Shown here: positions 25,477-34,505 of the stretch, piece after piece | Numbering within the stretch: position 1 is the stretch's first letter | How the letters are laid out: each line of letters opens with the position of its first letter | NCBI RefSeq assembly: GCF_020423045.1 | Contig: NZ_CP081943.1 | Span: 6,634,001-6,698,000, forward strand | Direction: 5' to 3' | Length of the DNA stretch: 64,000 bases | DNA from: Pseudomonas sp. MM213 | Lineage (GTDB): Bacteria > Pseudomonadota > Gammaproteobacteria > Pseudomonadales > Pseudomonadaceae | Program-made: the position numbers and the translations under genes | The notes under the pieces: generated by a model | Told to the model about the DNA's origin: nothing | The model's database searches: none | Seen by the model: the letters and a program-made list of their open reading frames with translations, nothing else

Positions 25477-27852
25477 TTGGTAGAGTACGTAGTTTCCCTC
25501 GATAAGCTCGGCAAACACGATGTTGAGCATGTGGGGGGCAAGAACGCATCCCTGGGCGAGATGATCAGTAACCTTGCAGGTGCCGGTGTATCGGTGCCCG
25601 GTGGCTTCGCCACGACAGCTCAGGCTTATCGTGATTTTCTGGAACTGAGCGGCCTGAACGATCAGATCCACGCCGCCCTCGACGCCCTGGACGTCGATGA
25701 TGTCAACGCCCTGGCCAAGACCGGCGCCCAGATCCGTCAATGGATCATGGAAGCCGAGTTCCCCGAGAAGCTCAACACCGAGATCCGCACCGCGTTCGCC
25801 ACGCTGTCGGCCGGTAACCCTGACATGGCCGTGGCCGTGCGCTCTTCCGCTACCGCCGAAGACCTGCCGGACGCTTCCTTCGCCGGTCAGCAGGAAACCT
25901 TCCTGAACATCCGTGGTGTCGAAAACGTCATTCGCGCCGCCAAAGAGGTGTTCGCTTCGCTGTTCAACGACCGTGCGATCTCCTACCGCGTGCACCAGGG
26001 CTTCGACCACAAGCTGGTCGCCCTGTCGGCTGGCGTGCAGCGCATGGTCCGCTCCGAAACCGGCACCGCCGGCGTGATGTTCACCCTCGATACCGAATCG
26101 GGCTTCCGTGACGTGGTGTTCATCACCGGCGCCTACGGCCTGGGTGAAACCGTCGTACAAGGCGCGGTGAACCCGGATGAGTTCTACGTCCACAAAGGCA
26201 CGCTGGCCGCCGGTCGTCCGGCCATCCTGCGTCGCAACCTGGGCAGCAAAGCCATCAAGATGATCTACGGCGAAGTCGCCACGGCCGGCAAGTCGGTCAA
26301 GACCATCGACGTCGACAAGGCCGATCGCGCACGTTTCTGCCTGAGCGACGCCGAAGTCAGCGAACTGGCCAAACAAGCGATGATCATCGAGAAGCACTAC
26401 CAGTGCCCGATGGACATCGAATGGGCCAAAGACGGCGACGACGGCAAGCTCTACATCGTTCAGGCCCGTCCTGAAACCGTGAAGAGCCGCACCCAGGCCA
26501 ACGTCATGGAACGTTACCTGTTGAAAGAAACCGGCACCGTGCTGGTTGAAGGTCGCGCCATCGGCCAGCGCATCGGTGCCGGCAAAGTGCGGATCATCAA
26601 GGACGTGTCCGAGATGGACAAAGTCCAGCCAGGCGACGTGCTGGTTTCCGACATGACCGACCCGGACTGGGAACCGGTCATGAAGCGCGCCAGCGCCATC
26701 GTCACCAACCGTGGCGGTCGTACCTGCCACGCGGCGATCATCGCTCGCGAACTGGGCATTCCGGCCGTGGTCGGTTGCGGCAACGCCACCCAACTGCTGA
26801 AAGACGGCCAGGGCGTGACCGTTTCCTGCGCGGAAGGCGACACCGGTTACATCTTCGAAGGTGAGCTGGGCTTCGACATCAAGAAGAACTCCGTGGATGC
26901 CATGCCGGATCTGCCGTTCAAGATCATGATGAACGTCGGCAACCCGGATCGCGCCTTCGACTTCGCGCAACTGCCGAACGCCGGTGTGGGCCTGGCCCGT
27001 CTGGAATTCATCATCAACCGCATGATCGGTGTGCACCCTAAAGCGCTGCTGAACTACGACGGCCTGCCGCAGGAAATCAAGGACAGCGTCGACAAGCGCA
27101 TCGCCGGTTACAACGATCCGGTCGGCTTCTACGTCGAGAAACTGGTCGAAGGCATCAGCACACTGGCGGCTGCGTTTTATCCGAAAAAGGTCATCGTGCG
27201 TCTGTCGGACTTCAAGTCCAACGAATACGCGAACCTGATCGGCGGCAAGCTTTACGAGCCGGAAGAAGAAAACCCGATGCTGGGCTTCCGTGGCGCCTCG
27301 CGTTACATCAGCGAATCGTTCCGTGACTGCTTCGAGCTCGAGTGCCGCGCCCTCAAGCGTGTGCGCAACGAGATGGGCCTGACCAACGTTGAAATCATGG
27401 TGCCGTTCGTCCGTACCCTGGGCGAAGCGAGCCAGGTCGTCGACCTGCTGGCCGAAAACGGTCTGGCCCGTGGCGACAACGGTCTGCGCGTGATCATGAT
27501 GTGCGAACTGCCGTCCAACGCGATTCTGGCGGAAGAATTCCTTGAGTTCTTCGACGGTTTCTCCATCGGCTCCAACGACCTGACTCAGCTGACGCTGGGC
27601 CTGGACCGTGACTCCGGGATCATCGCTCACCTGTTCGACGAGCGTAACCCTGCGGTCAAGAAGCTGCTGGCGAACGCCATTGCTGCGTGCAACAAGGCGG
27701 GCAAGTACATCGGTATCTGCGGTCAGGGGCCTTCGGACCACCCTGATCTGGCCAAGTGGCTGATGGAGCAGGGCATCGAAAGCGTTTCGTTGAACCCCGA
27801 TTCCGTACTGGAAACCTGGTTCTTCCTGGCTGAAGGTCAAGCTTCGGCTTGA
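25477..27852 (+). CDS. ppsA: Phosphoenolpyruvate synthase
   Basis: A 791-residue cytoplasmic enzyme that makes PEP from pyruvate and ATP during growth on C3 compounds. That fits the nearby propionate pathway, which yields pyruvate. Domains: N-terminal ATP-grasp ([21 protein letters not shown]), the swivelling phosphohistidine domain ([20 protein letters not shown], catalytic His in TCH, about residue 420), and a C-terminal PEP/pyruvate TIM barrel ([15 protein letters not shown]). The start is TTG at 25477 with GGAGAG upstream, giving the family N-terminus [12 protein letters not shown]. An intrinsic terminator lies about 120 bases downstream. Confidence 0.97.
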   Translation: MVEYVVSLDKLGKHDVEHVGGKNASLGEMISNLAGAGVSVPGGFATTAQAYRDFLELSGLNDQIHAALDALDVDDVNALAKTGAQIRQWIMEAEFPEKLNTEIRTAFATLSAGNPDMAVAVRSSATAEDLPDASFAGQQETFLNIRGVENVIRAAKEVFASLFNDRAISYRVHQGFDHKLVALSAGVQRMVRSETGTAGVMFTLDTESGFRDVVFITGAYGLGETVVQGAVNPDEFYVHKGTLAAGRPAILRRNLGSKAIKMIYGEVATAGKSVKTIDVDKADRARFCLSDAEVSELAKQAMIIEKHYQCPMDIEWAKDGDDGKLYIVQARPETVKSRTQANVMERYLLKETGTVLVEGRAIGQRIGAGKVRIIKDVSEMDKVQPGDVLVSDMTDPDWEPVMKRASAIVTNRGGRTCHAAIIARELGIPAVVGCGNATQLLKDGQGVTVSCAEGDTGYIFEGELGFDIKKNSVDAMPDLPFKIMMNVGNPDRAFDFAQLPNAGVGLARLEFIINRMIGVHPKALLNYDGLPQEIKDSVDKRIAGYNDPVGFYVEKLVEGISTLAAAFYPKKVIVRLSDFKSNEYANLIGGKLYEPEEENPMLGFRGASRYISESFRDCFELECRALKRVRNEMGLTNVEIMVPFVRTLGEASQVVDLLAENGLARGDNGLRVIMMCELPSNAILAEEFLEFFDGFSIGSNDLTQLTLGLDRDSGIIAHLFDERNPAVKKLLANAIAACNKAGKYIGICGQGPSDHPDLAKWLMEQGIESVSLNPDSVLETWFFLAEGQASA

Positions 27853-27873
27853 TGGTGTGGGAACGGCTCGCTC

Positions 27874-27946
27874 ACTGTAGGAGCAAGGCTTGCCCGCGAT
27901 GGCGTCTTCAAAATCGCCATCGCCAGCAAGCTGTGCTCCTACAGGG
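27874..27946. repeat. REP pair of two different subtypes
   Basis: The left copy is GCAAGGCTTGCCCGCGATGG; the right copy is the complement of GCACAGCTTGCTGGCGATGG. The arms pair imperfectly. It lies directly downstream of ppsA. Confidence 0.8.
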
Positions 27947-27971
27947 GGCGGCCGTTTTAAGAGATTGAAGT

Positions 27972-28003
27972 AGGGCGGGCTCCTCTGGATGCCGCCCTTT
28001 TTT
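27972..28003 (+). terminator. Intrinsic terminator of ppsA
   Basis: Stem AGGGCGG (27972-27978) with CCGCCCT (27992-27998), ending in a run of six T. It argues that the following hydrolase has its own promoter, or is read only by leakage. Confidence 0.85.
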
Positions 28004-28015
28004 GTGCAAGAGACT

Positions 28016-29005
28016 ATGCAAAGCAGCAGCAACCTATTTCCTGTCGCCCTGATCAGCGCCGAGCGGCGCGGTGATCTGAGCGAAGACGTCTATCGTTTGA
28101 AACCCGGCAACAGCCCTGACGGCACCGTGGAACTGGCCGTGACCCGTCTGGGCATGGCAGACGCACCCGCGCACGGTGGTGTGCCGGTGATTCTGTTGCA
28201 CGGCAGCTTTTCCAATCGGCGCTTCTGGTTCTCCCCAAAAGGCCTGGGGTTGGGCGCTTATCTGGCGCGTCTGGGATTTGATGTGTGGATCGCGGAAATG
28301 CGCGGTCATGGCCTGTCCCAGCGCAACCAGAATTATCGCAAGAACCGCGTCGCCGACTACGCTCGTTACGATCTGCCGGCCATTGGCGCGTTCGTGCGCG
28401 AGCAGAGCGGCCAGGTTCCGCACTGGATCGGTCACTCGCTGGGTGGCATTACCCTGGCGGCAGCCTTGGGTGGCGGGTACATCGGGGAACCGGTCGTCGC
28501 GTCTGCGGCATTCTTCGGTACGCAAGTCAGCCGCACCTATTGGCCGTTGAAAATTCCGCCGGTGGAGTGGAGCGGGCGCTTCATTCTCAAGCGTTTCGCC
28601 CAATTGTCCGGTTCACGGCTCAAGCGCGGCCCGGAGGACGAGCCGATTGGCCTGGCCCTGGAAAGCATGCGTTGGTATGGCCTGTTCGGGCGTTTTGGCG
28701 ATGCCGACAAGGATTGGTGGGCCGGATTGGCTGACGTTCAGAGCCCTGTGTTGGCCGTGAGTGCCGTCAGCGATCATCAGGATCCAGCGTGGGCGTGCCG
28801 CAAGTTGTTTGATCAGATCGGTTCCGAGCACAAACAATTCATCAACCTTGGCCGCGAGCAGGGCTTTGGCGACAATTTCGGTCACGTGGAAATGTTGGTC
28901 AGCAAAGCGGCTCAAGCCGAAGTCTGGCCGTTGGTGGCGCGTTGGCTGTCGGACCAGCACACGCCTTTGCTCGGTGAAAAAGCGGATTTGGCCTCGGCAG
29001 TCTGA
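28016..29005 (+). CDS. Alpha/beta-hydrolase fold protein
   Basis: A 329-residue serine hydrolase. The oxyanion motif VILLHGSF is near residue 60, the nucleophile elbow GHSLGG near 140, and a C-terminal histidine in FGDNFGHVEML completes the likely triad; the acid may be the Asp of SDHQDPAWA. The start is set at the ATG at 28016, because the in-frame ATG at 27989 lies inside the ppsA terminator. Its place between ppsA and rraA is the same as that of a hydrolase in P. aeruginosa (established synteny). The substrate is unknown; an esterase or lipase-like activity is plausible. Confidence 0.88.
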   Translation: MQSSSNLFPVALISAERRGDLSEDVYRLKPGNSPDGTVELAVTRLGMADAPAHGGVPVILLHGSFSNRRFWFSPKGLGLGAYLARLGFDVWIAEMRGHGLSQRNQNYRKNRVADYARYDLPAIGAFVREQSGQVPHWIGHSLGGITLAAALGGGYIGEPVVASAAFFGTQVSRTYWPLKIPPVEWSGRFILKRFAQLSGSRLKRGPEDEPIGLALESMRWYGLFGRFGDADKDWWAGLADVQSPVLAVSAVSDHQDPAWACRKLFDQIGSEHKQFINLGREQGFGDNFGHVEMLVSKAAQAEVWPLVARWLSDQHTPLLGEKADLASAV

Positions 29006-29126
29006 GCCCGATGCTCTATCAAGGGCATTCCGCTCTGATCGGCTTGCGGCTAAGATATGACGCATTGAGCTTTTCTGGTCACTTTGCGACATCCTCGATT
29101 GTCTTCCTCTTTACAGGAGTTTCTCG

Positions 29127-29618
29127 ATGAACCATTACCTCACGCCTGACCTGTGCGACGCCTATCCGGAACTGGTACAGGTGCTGGAACCGATGTTCAG
29201 CAATTTCGGCGGCCGTGATTCCTTCGGCGGCGAAATCGTGACCATCAAGTGCTTCGAAGACAACTCGCTGGTCAAGGAGCAAGCCGAACTCAAGGGTAAT
29301 GGCAAGGTGTTGGTGGTCGATGGTGGCGGTTCCCTGCGTCGTGCGCTGCTGGGCGACATGATCGCCGAGAAAGCCGCTAAAAACGGTTGGGAAGGGATGG
29401 TGATCTACGGGTGCATCCGCGACGTCGATGTCATCGCGCAGACTGATCTGGGCGTTCAGGCCCTGGCCAGTCACCCGATGAAAACCGACAAGCGTGGCAT
29501 TGGCGATCTCAACGTTGTGGTGACGTTTGCCGGTGTGACGTTCCGTCCAGGCGAATACATTTATGCGGACAATAATGGCGTGATCATCTCGCCAAGCCCG
29601 CTGAAGATGCCTGAATAA
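29127..29618 (+). CDS. rraA: RraA-like protein (ribonuclease E activity regulator)
   Basis: A 163-residue RraA-family protein. In E. coli, RraA binds the RNase E degradosome and inhibits mRNA turnover; close homologues are also annotated as 4-hydroxy-4-methyl-2-oxoglutarate or oxaloacetate aldolases. Visible motifs are [31 protein letters not shown] and YGCIRDVD (Arg-Asp metal-site region). AGGAG precedes the ATG. The short form and the genomic position favour RraA over the aldolase, but both activities remain possible. Confidence 0.92.
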   Translation: MNHYLTPDLCDAYPELVQVLEPMFSNFGGRDSFGGEIVTIKCFEDNSLVKEQAELKGNGKVLVVDGGGSLRRALLGDMIAEKAAKNGWEGMVIYGCIRDVDVIAQTDLGVQALASHPMKTDKRGIGDLNVVVTFAGVTFRPGEYIYADNNGVIISPSPLKMPE

Positions 29619-29644
29619 GCGTTGCGCCAACCGAAGGGGTGAGG

Positions 29645-30640
29645 ATGTTCGAGGAAGAAAACGCGCAGTGGGGGCTGGTGCATGCCCTGGTGCTGGACGG
29701 TAAAGGCGGTGCGCGTTCGATAGCCCGGACTGAACTCGATGACTTGCAGCTTCAGGCCCATGAAAGCCTGTGGCTGCACTGGGATCGCAGTCACCCGCAA
29801 ACCCAGACCTGGCTGCGCAAATCCAGCGGTCTGAGCGAATTCAGCTGTGATCTGCTGCTGGAAGAGAACACCCGTCCGCGTCTCTTACAGCTTTCCGACA
29901 GCGAACTGCTGCTATTTTTGCGTGGGGTCAACCTCAACCCCGGGGCCGAGCCGGAAGACATGGTCTCGGTGCGGATCTTCGCCTCGGCACAGCGGGTTAT
30001 TTCCCTGCGCCTGCGTCCATTGCGCGCCACCGACGAGTTGCTGGTGCAGCTCGCGGAAGGCAAGGGGCCGAAGACTGCCTCCGAACTCATCCTTTATATG
30101 GCCCAGTACCTCACCAACAAAGTGCAGGATCTGGTCAGTTGCCTCTCGGAAGTGGTCGATGAGGAAGAAGAAAAACTGGATGCCGACGAACGGTATTCGC
30201 CCGAGCATGACTCCATTTTGCAGATCCGTCGCAGGGCTGCTGCGCTGAAACGTTTCCTGGCACCGCAGCGGGATATTTTCGGACAACTGACCCGGATAAA
30301 ACTGCCCTGGTTTGTCGAAGATGACGGCGACTACTGGAACGAATTGAACAACAGCCTGACCCGCTATCTCGAGGAGCTGGAATTGACGCGGGAGCGGGTG
30401 GGGCTGGTCCTCGAGGCCGAGGACAGACGTTTGAGCGTGCGCATGAATCGCACGATGTACCGCTTCGGGATCATCACCGGAATCTTTTTGCCGATGAGTT
30501 TTCTGACCGGTCTTTTGGGTATCAACGTCGGCGGTATTCCGTTCTCTGCCAGCCCGTATGGCTTCCTGATTGCCTGCCTGATGATGATCTCGGTGGCACT
30601 GGGGCAGTGGTGGTTATTCCGACGTTTGCGCTGGGTATGA
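29645..30640 (+). CDS. zntB: CorA-family zinc/magnesium transporter (ZntB/CmaX)
   Basis: A 331-residue CorA-superfamily channel. A large cytoplasmic N-terminal domain rich in charged helices is followed by two C-terminal membrane helices. The first helix ends in GINVGGIPF, the ZntB form of the GMN selectivity loop. The second helix (LIACLMMISVALGQWWLF) is followed by a short positive tail. The ATG at 29645 is preceded by GGGGTGAGG. In P. aeruginosa the equivalent gene before cfrX-cmpX is called cmaX. The transported ion (Zn2+ or Mg2+) cannot be settled from sequence. Confidence 0.92.
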   Translation: MFEEENAQWGLVHALVLDGKGGARSIARTELDDLQLQAHESLWLHWDRSHPQTQTWLRKSSGLSEFSCDLLLEENTRPRLLQLSDSELLLFLRGVNLNPGAEPEDMVSVRIFASAQRVISLRLRPLRATDELLVQLAEGKGPKTASELILYMAQYLTNKVQDLVSCLSEVVDEEEEKLDADERYSPEHDSILQIRRRAAALKRFLAPQRDIFGQLTRIKLPWFVEDDGDYWNELNNSLTRYLEELELTRERVGLVLEAEDRRLSVRMNRTMYRFGIITGIFLPMSFLTGLLGINVGGIPFSASPYGFLIACLMMISVALGQWWLFRRLRWV

Positions 30641-30703
30641 CGATGCGCCATGTGACCCGGGTAAATTTGACCGCGTCTTTCACAGACATCACGAGAGGTG
30701 CGT

Positions 30704-30952
30704 ATGCACGATCCGTTTGAACAGTCTTTGCGTGACATGCTGAACGCTTCGCCGTCCACCCGCGACGACGATGCGTGTCTTGGGCGCGTCCTGAAAACCG
30801 CCAACCGCCAGGTCGGCGCTGGTGATCTGTTCAGCCTGCTGGGCCGCTGGTTGCCCGCGCTGATGATTGCCTTGAACAACGGATCGGCTCACGTCTCGCC
30901 GGTTTCCCGTCACCGTAAACCTACCGTTCGCACTGCTGATAAGGCTGATTGA
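30704..30952 (+). CDS. cfrX: Small conserved protein CfrX
   Basis: An 82-residue protein beginning MHDPFEQSLRDMLNASPS, with a possible amphipathic or weakly hydrophobic middle (DLFSLLGRWLPALMIAL) and a basic tail. No enzymatic motif is visible. Identification rests on size, N-terminus and its place between the CorA gene and cmpX, the order cmaX-cfrX-cmpX-sigX-oprF known from P. aeruginosa. The start at 30704 has a GAGAGGTG site. It is two bases from cmpX, so the two are co-translated. It is thought to belong to the SigX cell-envelope regulon; the molecular role is unknown. Confidence 0.85.
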   Translation: MHDPFEQSLRDMLNASPSTRDDDACLGRVLKTANRQVGAGDLFSLLGRWLPALMIALNNGSAHVSPVSRHRKPTVRTADKAD

Positions 30953-30954
30953 AT

Positions 30955-31779
30955 ATGGAACTTGATCTCTGGACTCAGAGCCTCGTCACTGCAATGACTG
31001 CGTTATGGACCAAGGTTGCGAATTTCATTCCGAACCTGTTCGGCGCACTGGTCGTGCTGCTGTTGGGTTTCGTCGTAGCGAAACTTTTGGATACTTTGCT
31101 GTCCAAGTTGCTCGCCAAGCTCGGTCTCGACCGCTTGATGGGCGGCACCGGTCTGACAAAATTGCTGTCCCGGGCCGGCCTTCAAGTGCCGATTTCGACG
31201 CTGATAGGCAAAATTGTCTATTGGTTCGTTTTGCTGATTTTTCTGGTTTCCGCAGCAGAATCGCTTGGACTTGAGCGAGTTTCGGCTACGCTGGACATGC
31301 TTGCGCTGTATTTGCCGAAAGTGTTTGGCGCCGCGCTGGTGCTGCTGGTAGGTGTTTTGCTGGCACAACTGGCCAATGGGCTGGTGCGAGGTGCGGCAGA
31401 GGGCGTAGGGCTGGATTACGCCGCCGGGCTGGGGCGAATTGCCCAGGGCCTGGTGATTATCATCAGTATTTCGGTCGCAATCAGCCAGTTGGAGGTCAAG
31501 ACTGACCTGCTCAACCATGTGATTGTGATTGTTTTGATTACCGTTGGTCTGGCAGTGGCGCTGGCCATGGGGTTGGGAAGCCGGGAAATTGCCGGTCAGA
31601 TTCTTGCGGGAATCTATGTGCGTGAGTTGTATCAGGTTGGGCAACAAGTGCGTGTTGGCGAGGTCGAAGGTCAGATCGAAGAGATCGGCACGGTTAAGAC
31701 CACATTGCTGACCGATGAGGGTGAGCTAGTCTCTCTCTCTAATCGGATTCTCCTGGAGCAGCATGTGAGTAGCCGCTAA
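30955..31779 (+). CDS. cmpX: CmpX, putative mechanosensitive ion channel
   Basis: A 274-residue inner-membrane protein, the same length as P. aeruginosa CmpX. There are four or five hydrophobic helices: near residues 20-45 (FIPNLFGALVVLLLGFVVAKL), 80-105, 120-145, 160-180 and 185-210. A soluble C-terminal part with a beta-rich MscS-like segment (VRVGEVEGQIEEIGTVKTTLL) follows. Inverted-repeat YeeF/Msc-type architecture is suggested. CmpX affects SigX activity and the membrane-stiffness response in P. aeruginosa (established for that species). Confidence 0.9.
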   Translation: MELDLWTQSLVTAMTALWTKVANFIPNLFGALVVLLLGFVVAKLLDTLLSKLLAKLGLDRLMGGTGLTKLLSRAGLQVPISTLIGKIVYWFVLLIFLVSAAESLGLERVSATLDMLALYLPKVFGAALVLLVGVLLAQLANGLVRGAAEGVGLDYAAGLGRIAQGLVIIISISVAISQLEVKTDLLNHVIVIVLITVGLAVALAMGLGSREIAGQILAGIYVRELYQVGQQVRVGEVEGQIEEIGTVKTTLLTDEGELVSLSNRILLEQHVSSR

Positions 31780-31803
31780 CCCGGCAAACCCTGCTAATGT
31801 ATG

Positions 31804-31835
31804 CCGCCGCAAAATGCCCTGAAGGGCTGCGGCGG
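31804..31835 (+). other. Stable inverted repeat between cmpX and sigX
   Basis: Arms CCGCCGC (31804-31810) and GCGGCGG (31829-31835), with an inner stem GCCC/GGGC (31816-31819, 31824-31827). There is no T-tract, so it is more likely an attenuating or processing structure than a full terminator. It lies 31 bases before the sigX start. Confidence 0.6.
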
Positions 31836-31865
31836 ACATTGACCTGACTGTCGGCCAGACTTGTT

Positions 31866-32456
31866 TTGAATAAAGCTCAATCGCTCTCCACGCGCTACGA
31901 CCCCCGCGAGCTCTCTGATGAGGAGTTGGTCGCGCGCTCGCATACCGAGCTGTTTCACGTAACGCGCGCCTATGAAGAATTGATGCGCCGTTACCAACGA
32001 ACATTATTTAACGTTTGTGCACGATATCTTGGGAACGATCGCGATGCAGACGATGTCTGTCAGGAAGTGATGTTGAAGGTGTTGTATGGCTTGAAGAACT
32101 TCGAAGGTAAATCGAAGTTCAAGACATGGCTATATAGCATCACGTACAACGAGTGCATCACACAGTATCGGAAAGAACGGCGAAAGCGTCGCTTGATGGA
32201 CGCATTGAGTCTGGACCCCCTCGAGGAAGCGTCTGAAGAAAAGGCGCCGAAACCCGAGGAGAAGGGCGGGCTTGATCGCTGGCTAGTGTATGTGAACCCG
32301 ATTGACCGTGAAATTCTGGTGCTACGATTTGTCGCAGAGCTAGAGTTTCAGGAGATCGCAGACATCATGCACATGGGTTTGAGTGCGACAAAAATGCGTT
32401 ACAAACGCGCTCTAGACAAATTGCGTGAGAAATTTGCAGGCATTGCTGAAACTTAG
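31866..32456 (+). CDS. sigX: ECF sigma factor SigX
   Basis: A 196-residue ECF-family sigma factor. Region 2 (YQRTLFNVCARYLGNDRDADDVCQEVMLKVLYG, then FKTWLYSITYN) recognises the -10 element. Region 4 (LEFQEIADIMHMGLSATKMRYKRA) recognises -35. The linker is unusually acidic (EEASEEKAPKPEEKGG). No anti-sigma gene is adjacent, as in P. aeruginosa. SigX drives oprF and membrane lipid genes under envelope stress. The start is TTG at 31866 (MNKAQSLSTRYDPREL, matching the family). Confidence 0.95.
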   Translation: MNKAQSLSTRYDPRELSDEELVARSHTELFHVTRAYEELMRRYQRTLFNVCARYLGNDRDADDVCQEVMLKVLYGLKNFEGKSKFKTWLYSITYNECITQYRKERRKRRLMDALSLDPLEEASEEKAPKPEEKGGLDRWLVYVNPIDREILVLRFVAELEFQEIADIMHMGLSATKMRYKRALDKLREKFAGIAET

Positions 32457-32482
32457 TTCGGCGCAAATATCTCTTACGTGTA

Positions 32483-32504
32483 GGCAAGTTCTGATAGACT
32501 TGCC
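32483..32504 (+). other. Hairpin GGCAAGT/ACTTGCC between sigX and oprF
   Basis: Perfect 7-base arms with an 8-base loop in the 107-base sigX-oprF gap. It could mark the sigX transcript end or sit in the oprF leader. The promoters of oprF must lie in or upstream of this segment. Confidence 0.5.
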
Positions 32505-32563
32505 GCCGAGTTGTCCCCCGGTTTGCGGGACTGCTTCACAATCACCAGATGGGGATTTAACGG

Positions 32564-33598
32564 ATGAAACTGAAAAACACCTTGGGCTTGGCCATTGGTT
32601 CTCTTATTGCGGCCACTTCGTTCGGCGCATTGGCACAAGGCCAAGGCGCAGTTGAAATCGAAGGCTTTGCAAAGAAAGAGTATTACGATAGCCAGCGCGA
32701 TTTCAAAAACGACGGCAACCTGTTCGGTGGTTCGGTTGGTTACTTCCTGACCGACGACGTTGAACTGCGTCTGGGCTACGACGAAGTGCACAACGTTCGT
32801 AGCGAGTCGGGCAAGAACATCAAGGGCTCCAACACTGCCCTGGACGCTCTGTACCACTTCAACAACCCAGGCGACATGCTGCGTCCGTACGTTTCGGCCG
32901 GCTTCTCCGATCAGAGCATCGGTCAGAACGATCGCGGTGGTCGTAACGGTTCCACCTTCGCCAACGTTGGCGGCGGTGCCAAGCTGTACTTCACTGACAA
33001 TTTCTACGCCCGTGCCGGCGTTGAAGCTCAGTACAACATCGACCAAGGTGACACCGAGTGGGCTCCAAGCGTCGGTATCGGTGTGAACTTCGGTGGCGGC
33101 TCCAAGCCTGCAGCTGCTCCAGTTCCAGCACCAGCTGAAGTCTGCTCCGACAGCGACAACGATGGCGTTTGCGACAACGTTGACAAGTGCCCGGACACCC
33201 CAGCCAACGTAACTGTTGACGCTGATGGCTGCCCAGCAGTTGCCGAAGTCGTTCGTGTTGAGCTGGACGTTAAGTTCGATTTCGACAAATCTGTTGTTAA
33301 AACCAACAGCTACGGCGACATCAAGAACCTGGCTGACTTCATGAAGCAGTACCCATCCACCACCACTACTGTTGAAGGTCACACTGACAACGTCGGTCCT
33401 GACGCTTACAACCAGAAACTGTCTGAGCGTCGTGCAAACGCCGTTAAGCAAGTTCTGACCAACCAGTACGGTGTTGAATCGTCCCGCGTTCAGTCTGTTG
33501 GCTACGGCGAATCCCGCCCAGTTGCTGACAACAAAACTGACGCTGGCCGCGCTGTAAACCGTCGCGTAGAAGCGCAGGTTGAAGCTCAAGCTAAGTAA
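32564..33598 (+). CDS. oprF: Major outer membrane porin OprF
   Basis: A 344-residue outer membrane protein. The signal peptide covers about residues 1-24 (MKLKNTLGLAIGSLIAATSF...ALA). An eight-stranded beta-barrel follows to about 180, then a proline/alanine linker (PAAAPVPAPAEV), and a four-cysteine calcium-binding-like repeat (CSDSDNDGVCDNVDKCPDTP). The OmpA-type peptidoglycan-binding domain (FDFDKSVVKTNSYGDIKNLA, EGHTDNVGPDAYNQKLSERRA) fills the C-terminus. It anchors the outer membrane to the cell wall and forms rare open pores. It has its own strong terminator, and lies downstream of its sigma factor. Confidence 0.98.
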   Translation: MKLKNTLGLAIGSLIAATSFGALAQGQGAVEIEGFAKKEYYDSQRDFKNDGNLFGGSVGYFLTDDVELRLGYDEVHNVRSESGKNIKGSNTALDALYHFNNPGDMLRPYVSAGFSDQSIGQNDRGGRNGSTFANVGGGAKLYFTDNFYARAGVEAQYNIDQGDTEWAPSVGIGVNFGGGSKPAAAPVPAPAEVCSDSDNDGVCDNVDKCPDTPANVTVDADGCPAVAEVVRVELDVKFDFDKSVVKTNSYGDIKNLADFMKQYPSTTTTVEGHTDNVGPDAYNQKLSERRANAVKQVLTNQYGVESSRVQSVGYGESRPVADNKTDAGRAVNRRVEAQVEAQAK

Positions 33599-33616
33599 TT
33601 AGCCCGCAGCTCTGAG

Positions 33617-33642
33617 AAAAGCCCGGCTTAGGCCGGGCTTTT
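33617..33642 (+). terminator. Intrinsic terminator of oprF
   Basis: Perfect 11-base stem AAAAGCCCGGC (33617-33627) and GCCGGGCTTTT (33632-33642) with a TTAG loop, followed by TCTTT. Confidence 0.95.
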
Positions 33643-33679
33643 CTTTGTCTGCGATTTGGGTTTTCGAATCACCGGCCCC

Positions 33680-33782
33680 CCTGTAGGAGCCGGCTTGCCG
33701 GCGATGGTCGTCAACGATGACGCTTTAAGCCTGACACGCTGCGGTGATCTCAAGTTCTTCGCCAGCGAGCTGGCTCCTACAG
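33680..33782. repeat. REP pair running into the cobA reading frame
   Basis: The left copy is GCCGGCTTGCCGGCGATGG; the right copy is the complement of GCCAGCTCGCTGGCGAAG. The right half (33725-33782) is translated as the last residues of cobA. Confidence 0.82.
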
Positions 33783-34495
33783 GTTTCGGGGCGTGCCGCT
33801 ACAACACCGATCACCAGAATCGCCGGGCTTTTCAACTCAAAGGCGCAGGCATCTTCCTCCATCGCTGTCAGATCGCTCCGACATTCCCGTTGATGCGGCA
33901 GGGAAGCGTTTTCAATCATCGCCACCGGCGTATCCGCCGCCATCCCTCCGGCCAGCAGTTGCTCGCGAATTTCACTGAGCTTCGCCACGCCCATGTACAC
34001 CACCAGCGTTGTGCCACTTTGCGCCAGGGCTTGCCAATTCAGGCTGCTGCCATCCTGAGTGTGGGCCGTGACCAGCGTCACGCCGCGCGCCACGCCCCGC
34101 AGGGTCAGCGGAATATCGCATTGCGTCGCACCGGCCAGCCCGGCGGTGATGCCATTGACCAGCTCCACGTCGACCCCGCGTTCGCGCAGCCACTGCGCTT
34201 CTTCACCGCCCCGCCCAAAAATGCACGGATCGCCACCCTTGAGCCGCACCACGCATTTGCCGTGGCGGGCATAACGCAGCATCAATCGATGAATGAACGC
34301 CTGAGGCGTCGAGCGACAGCCACCGCGCTTGCCCACCGGAATGATCCGCGCCTGCGGGCAATGTTCCAGCACGGCGCCATTCACCAGATCGTCGATCAGC
34401 ACCACATCCGCTTCGCTCAACGCCCTGACGGCTTTGAGGGTCAGCAATTCCGGGTCACCAGGACCCGCACCCACCAGCCAGACTTTTGCGTTCAT
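33725..34495 (-). CDS. cobA: Uroporphyrinogen-III C-methyltransferase (siroheme/cobalamin branch)
   Basis: A 256-residue SAM-dependent methyltransferase that makes precorrin-2 for siroheme, the cofactor of nitrite and sulfite reductases. Motifs: VWLVGAGPGDPELLTLKA at the N-terminus, VRLKGGDPCIFGRGGEEA near residue 85, and GITAGLAGATQCDIPLTLRG near 125. It is the last gene of the nitrate reductase unit, 10 bases after nasC. The final about 20 residues are encoded by a REP element (TCRSQLAGEE... region), so the ancestral stop was probably lost or overwritten; the catalytic core is intact. Confidence 0.95.
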   Translation of the reverse strand: MNAKVWLVGAGPGDPELLTLKAVRALSEADVVLIDDLVNGAVLEHCPQARIIPVGKRGGCRSTPQAFIHRLMLRYARHGKCVVRLKGGDPCIFGRGGEEAQWLRERGVDVELVNGITAGLAGATQCDIPLTLRGVARGVTLVTAHTQDGSSLNWQALAQSGTTLVVYMGVAKLSEIREQLLAGGMAADTPVAMIENASLPHQRECRSDLTAMEEDACAFELKSPAILVIGVVAARPETCRSQLAGEELEITAACQA

Positions 34496-34505
34496 AGTGT
34501 TTTCC

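Noticed and set aside
25381..28032. 883-codon open frame opposite ppsA
   Set aside because: Antisense shadow of ppsA. It extends through the ppsA terminator and a REP pair and shows no recognisable domain.
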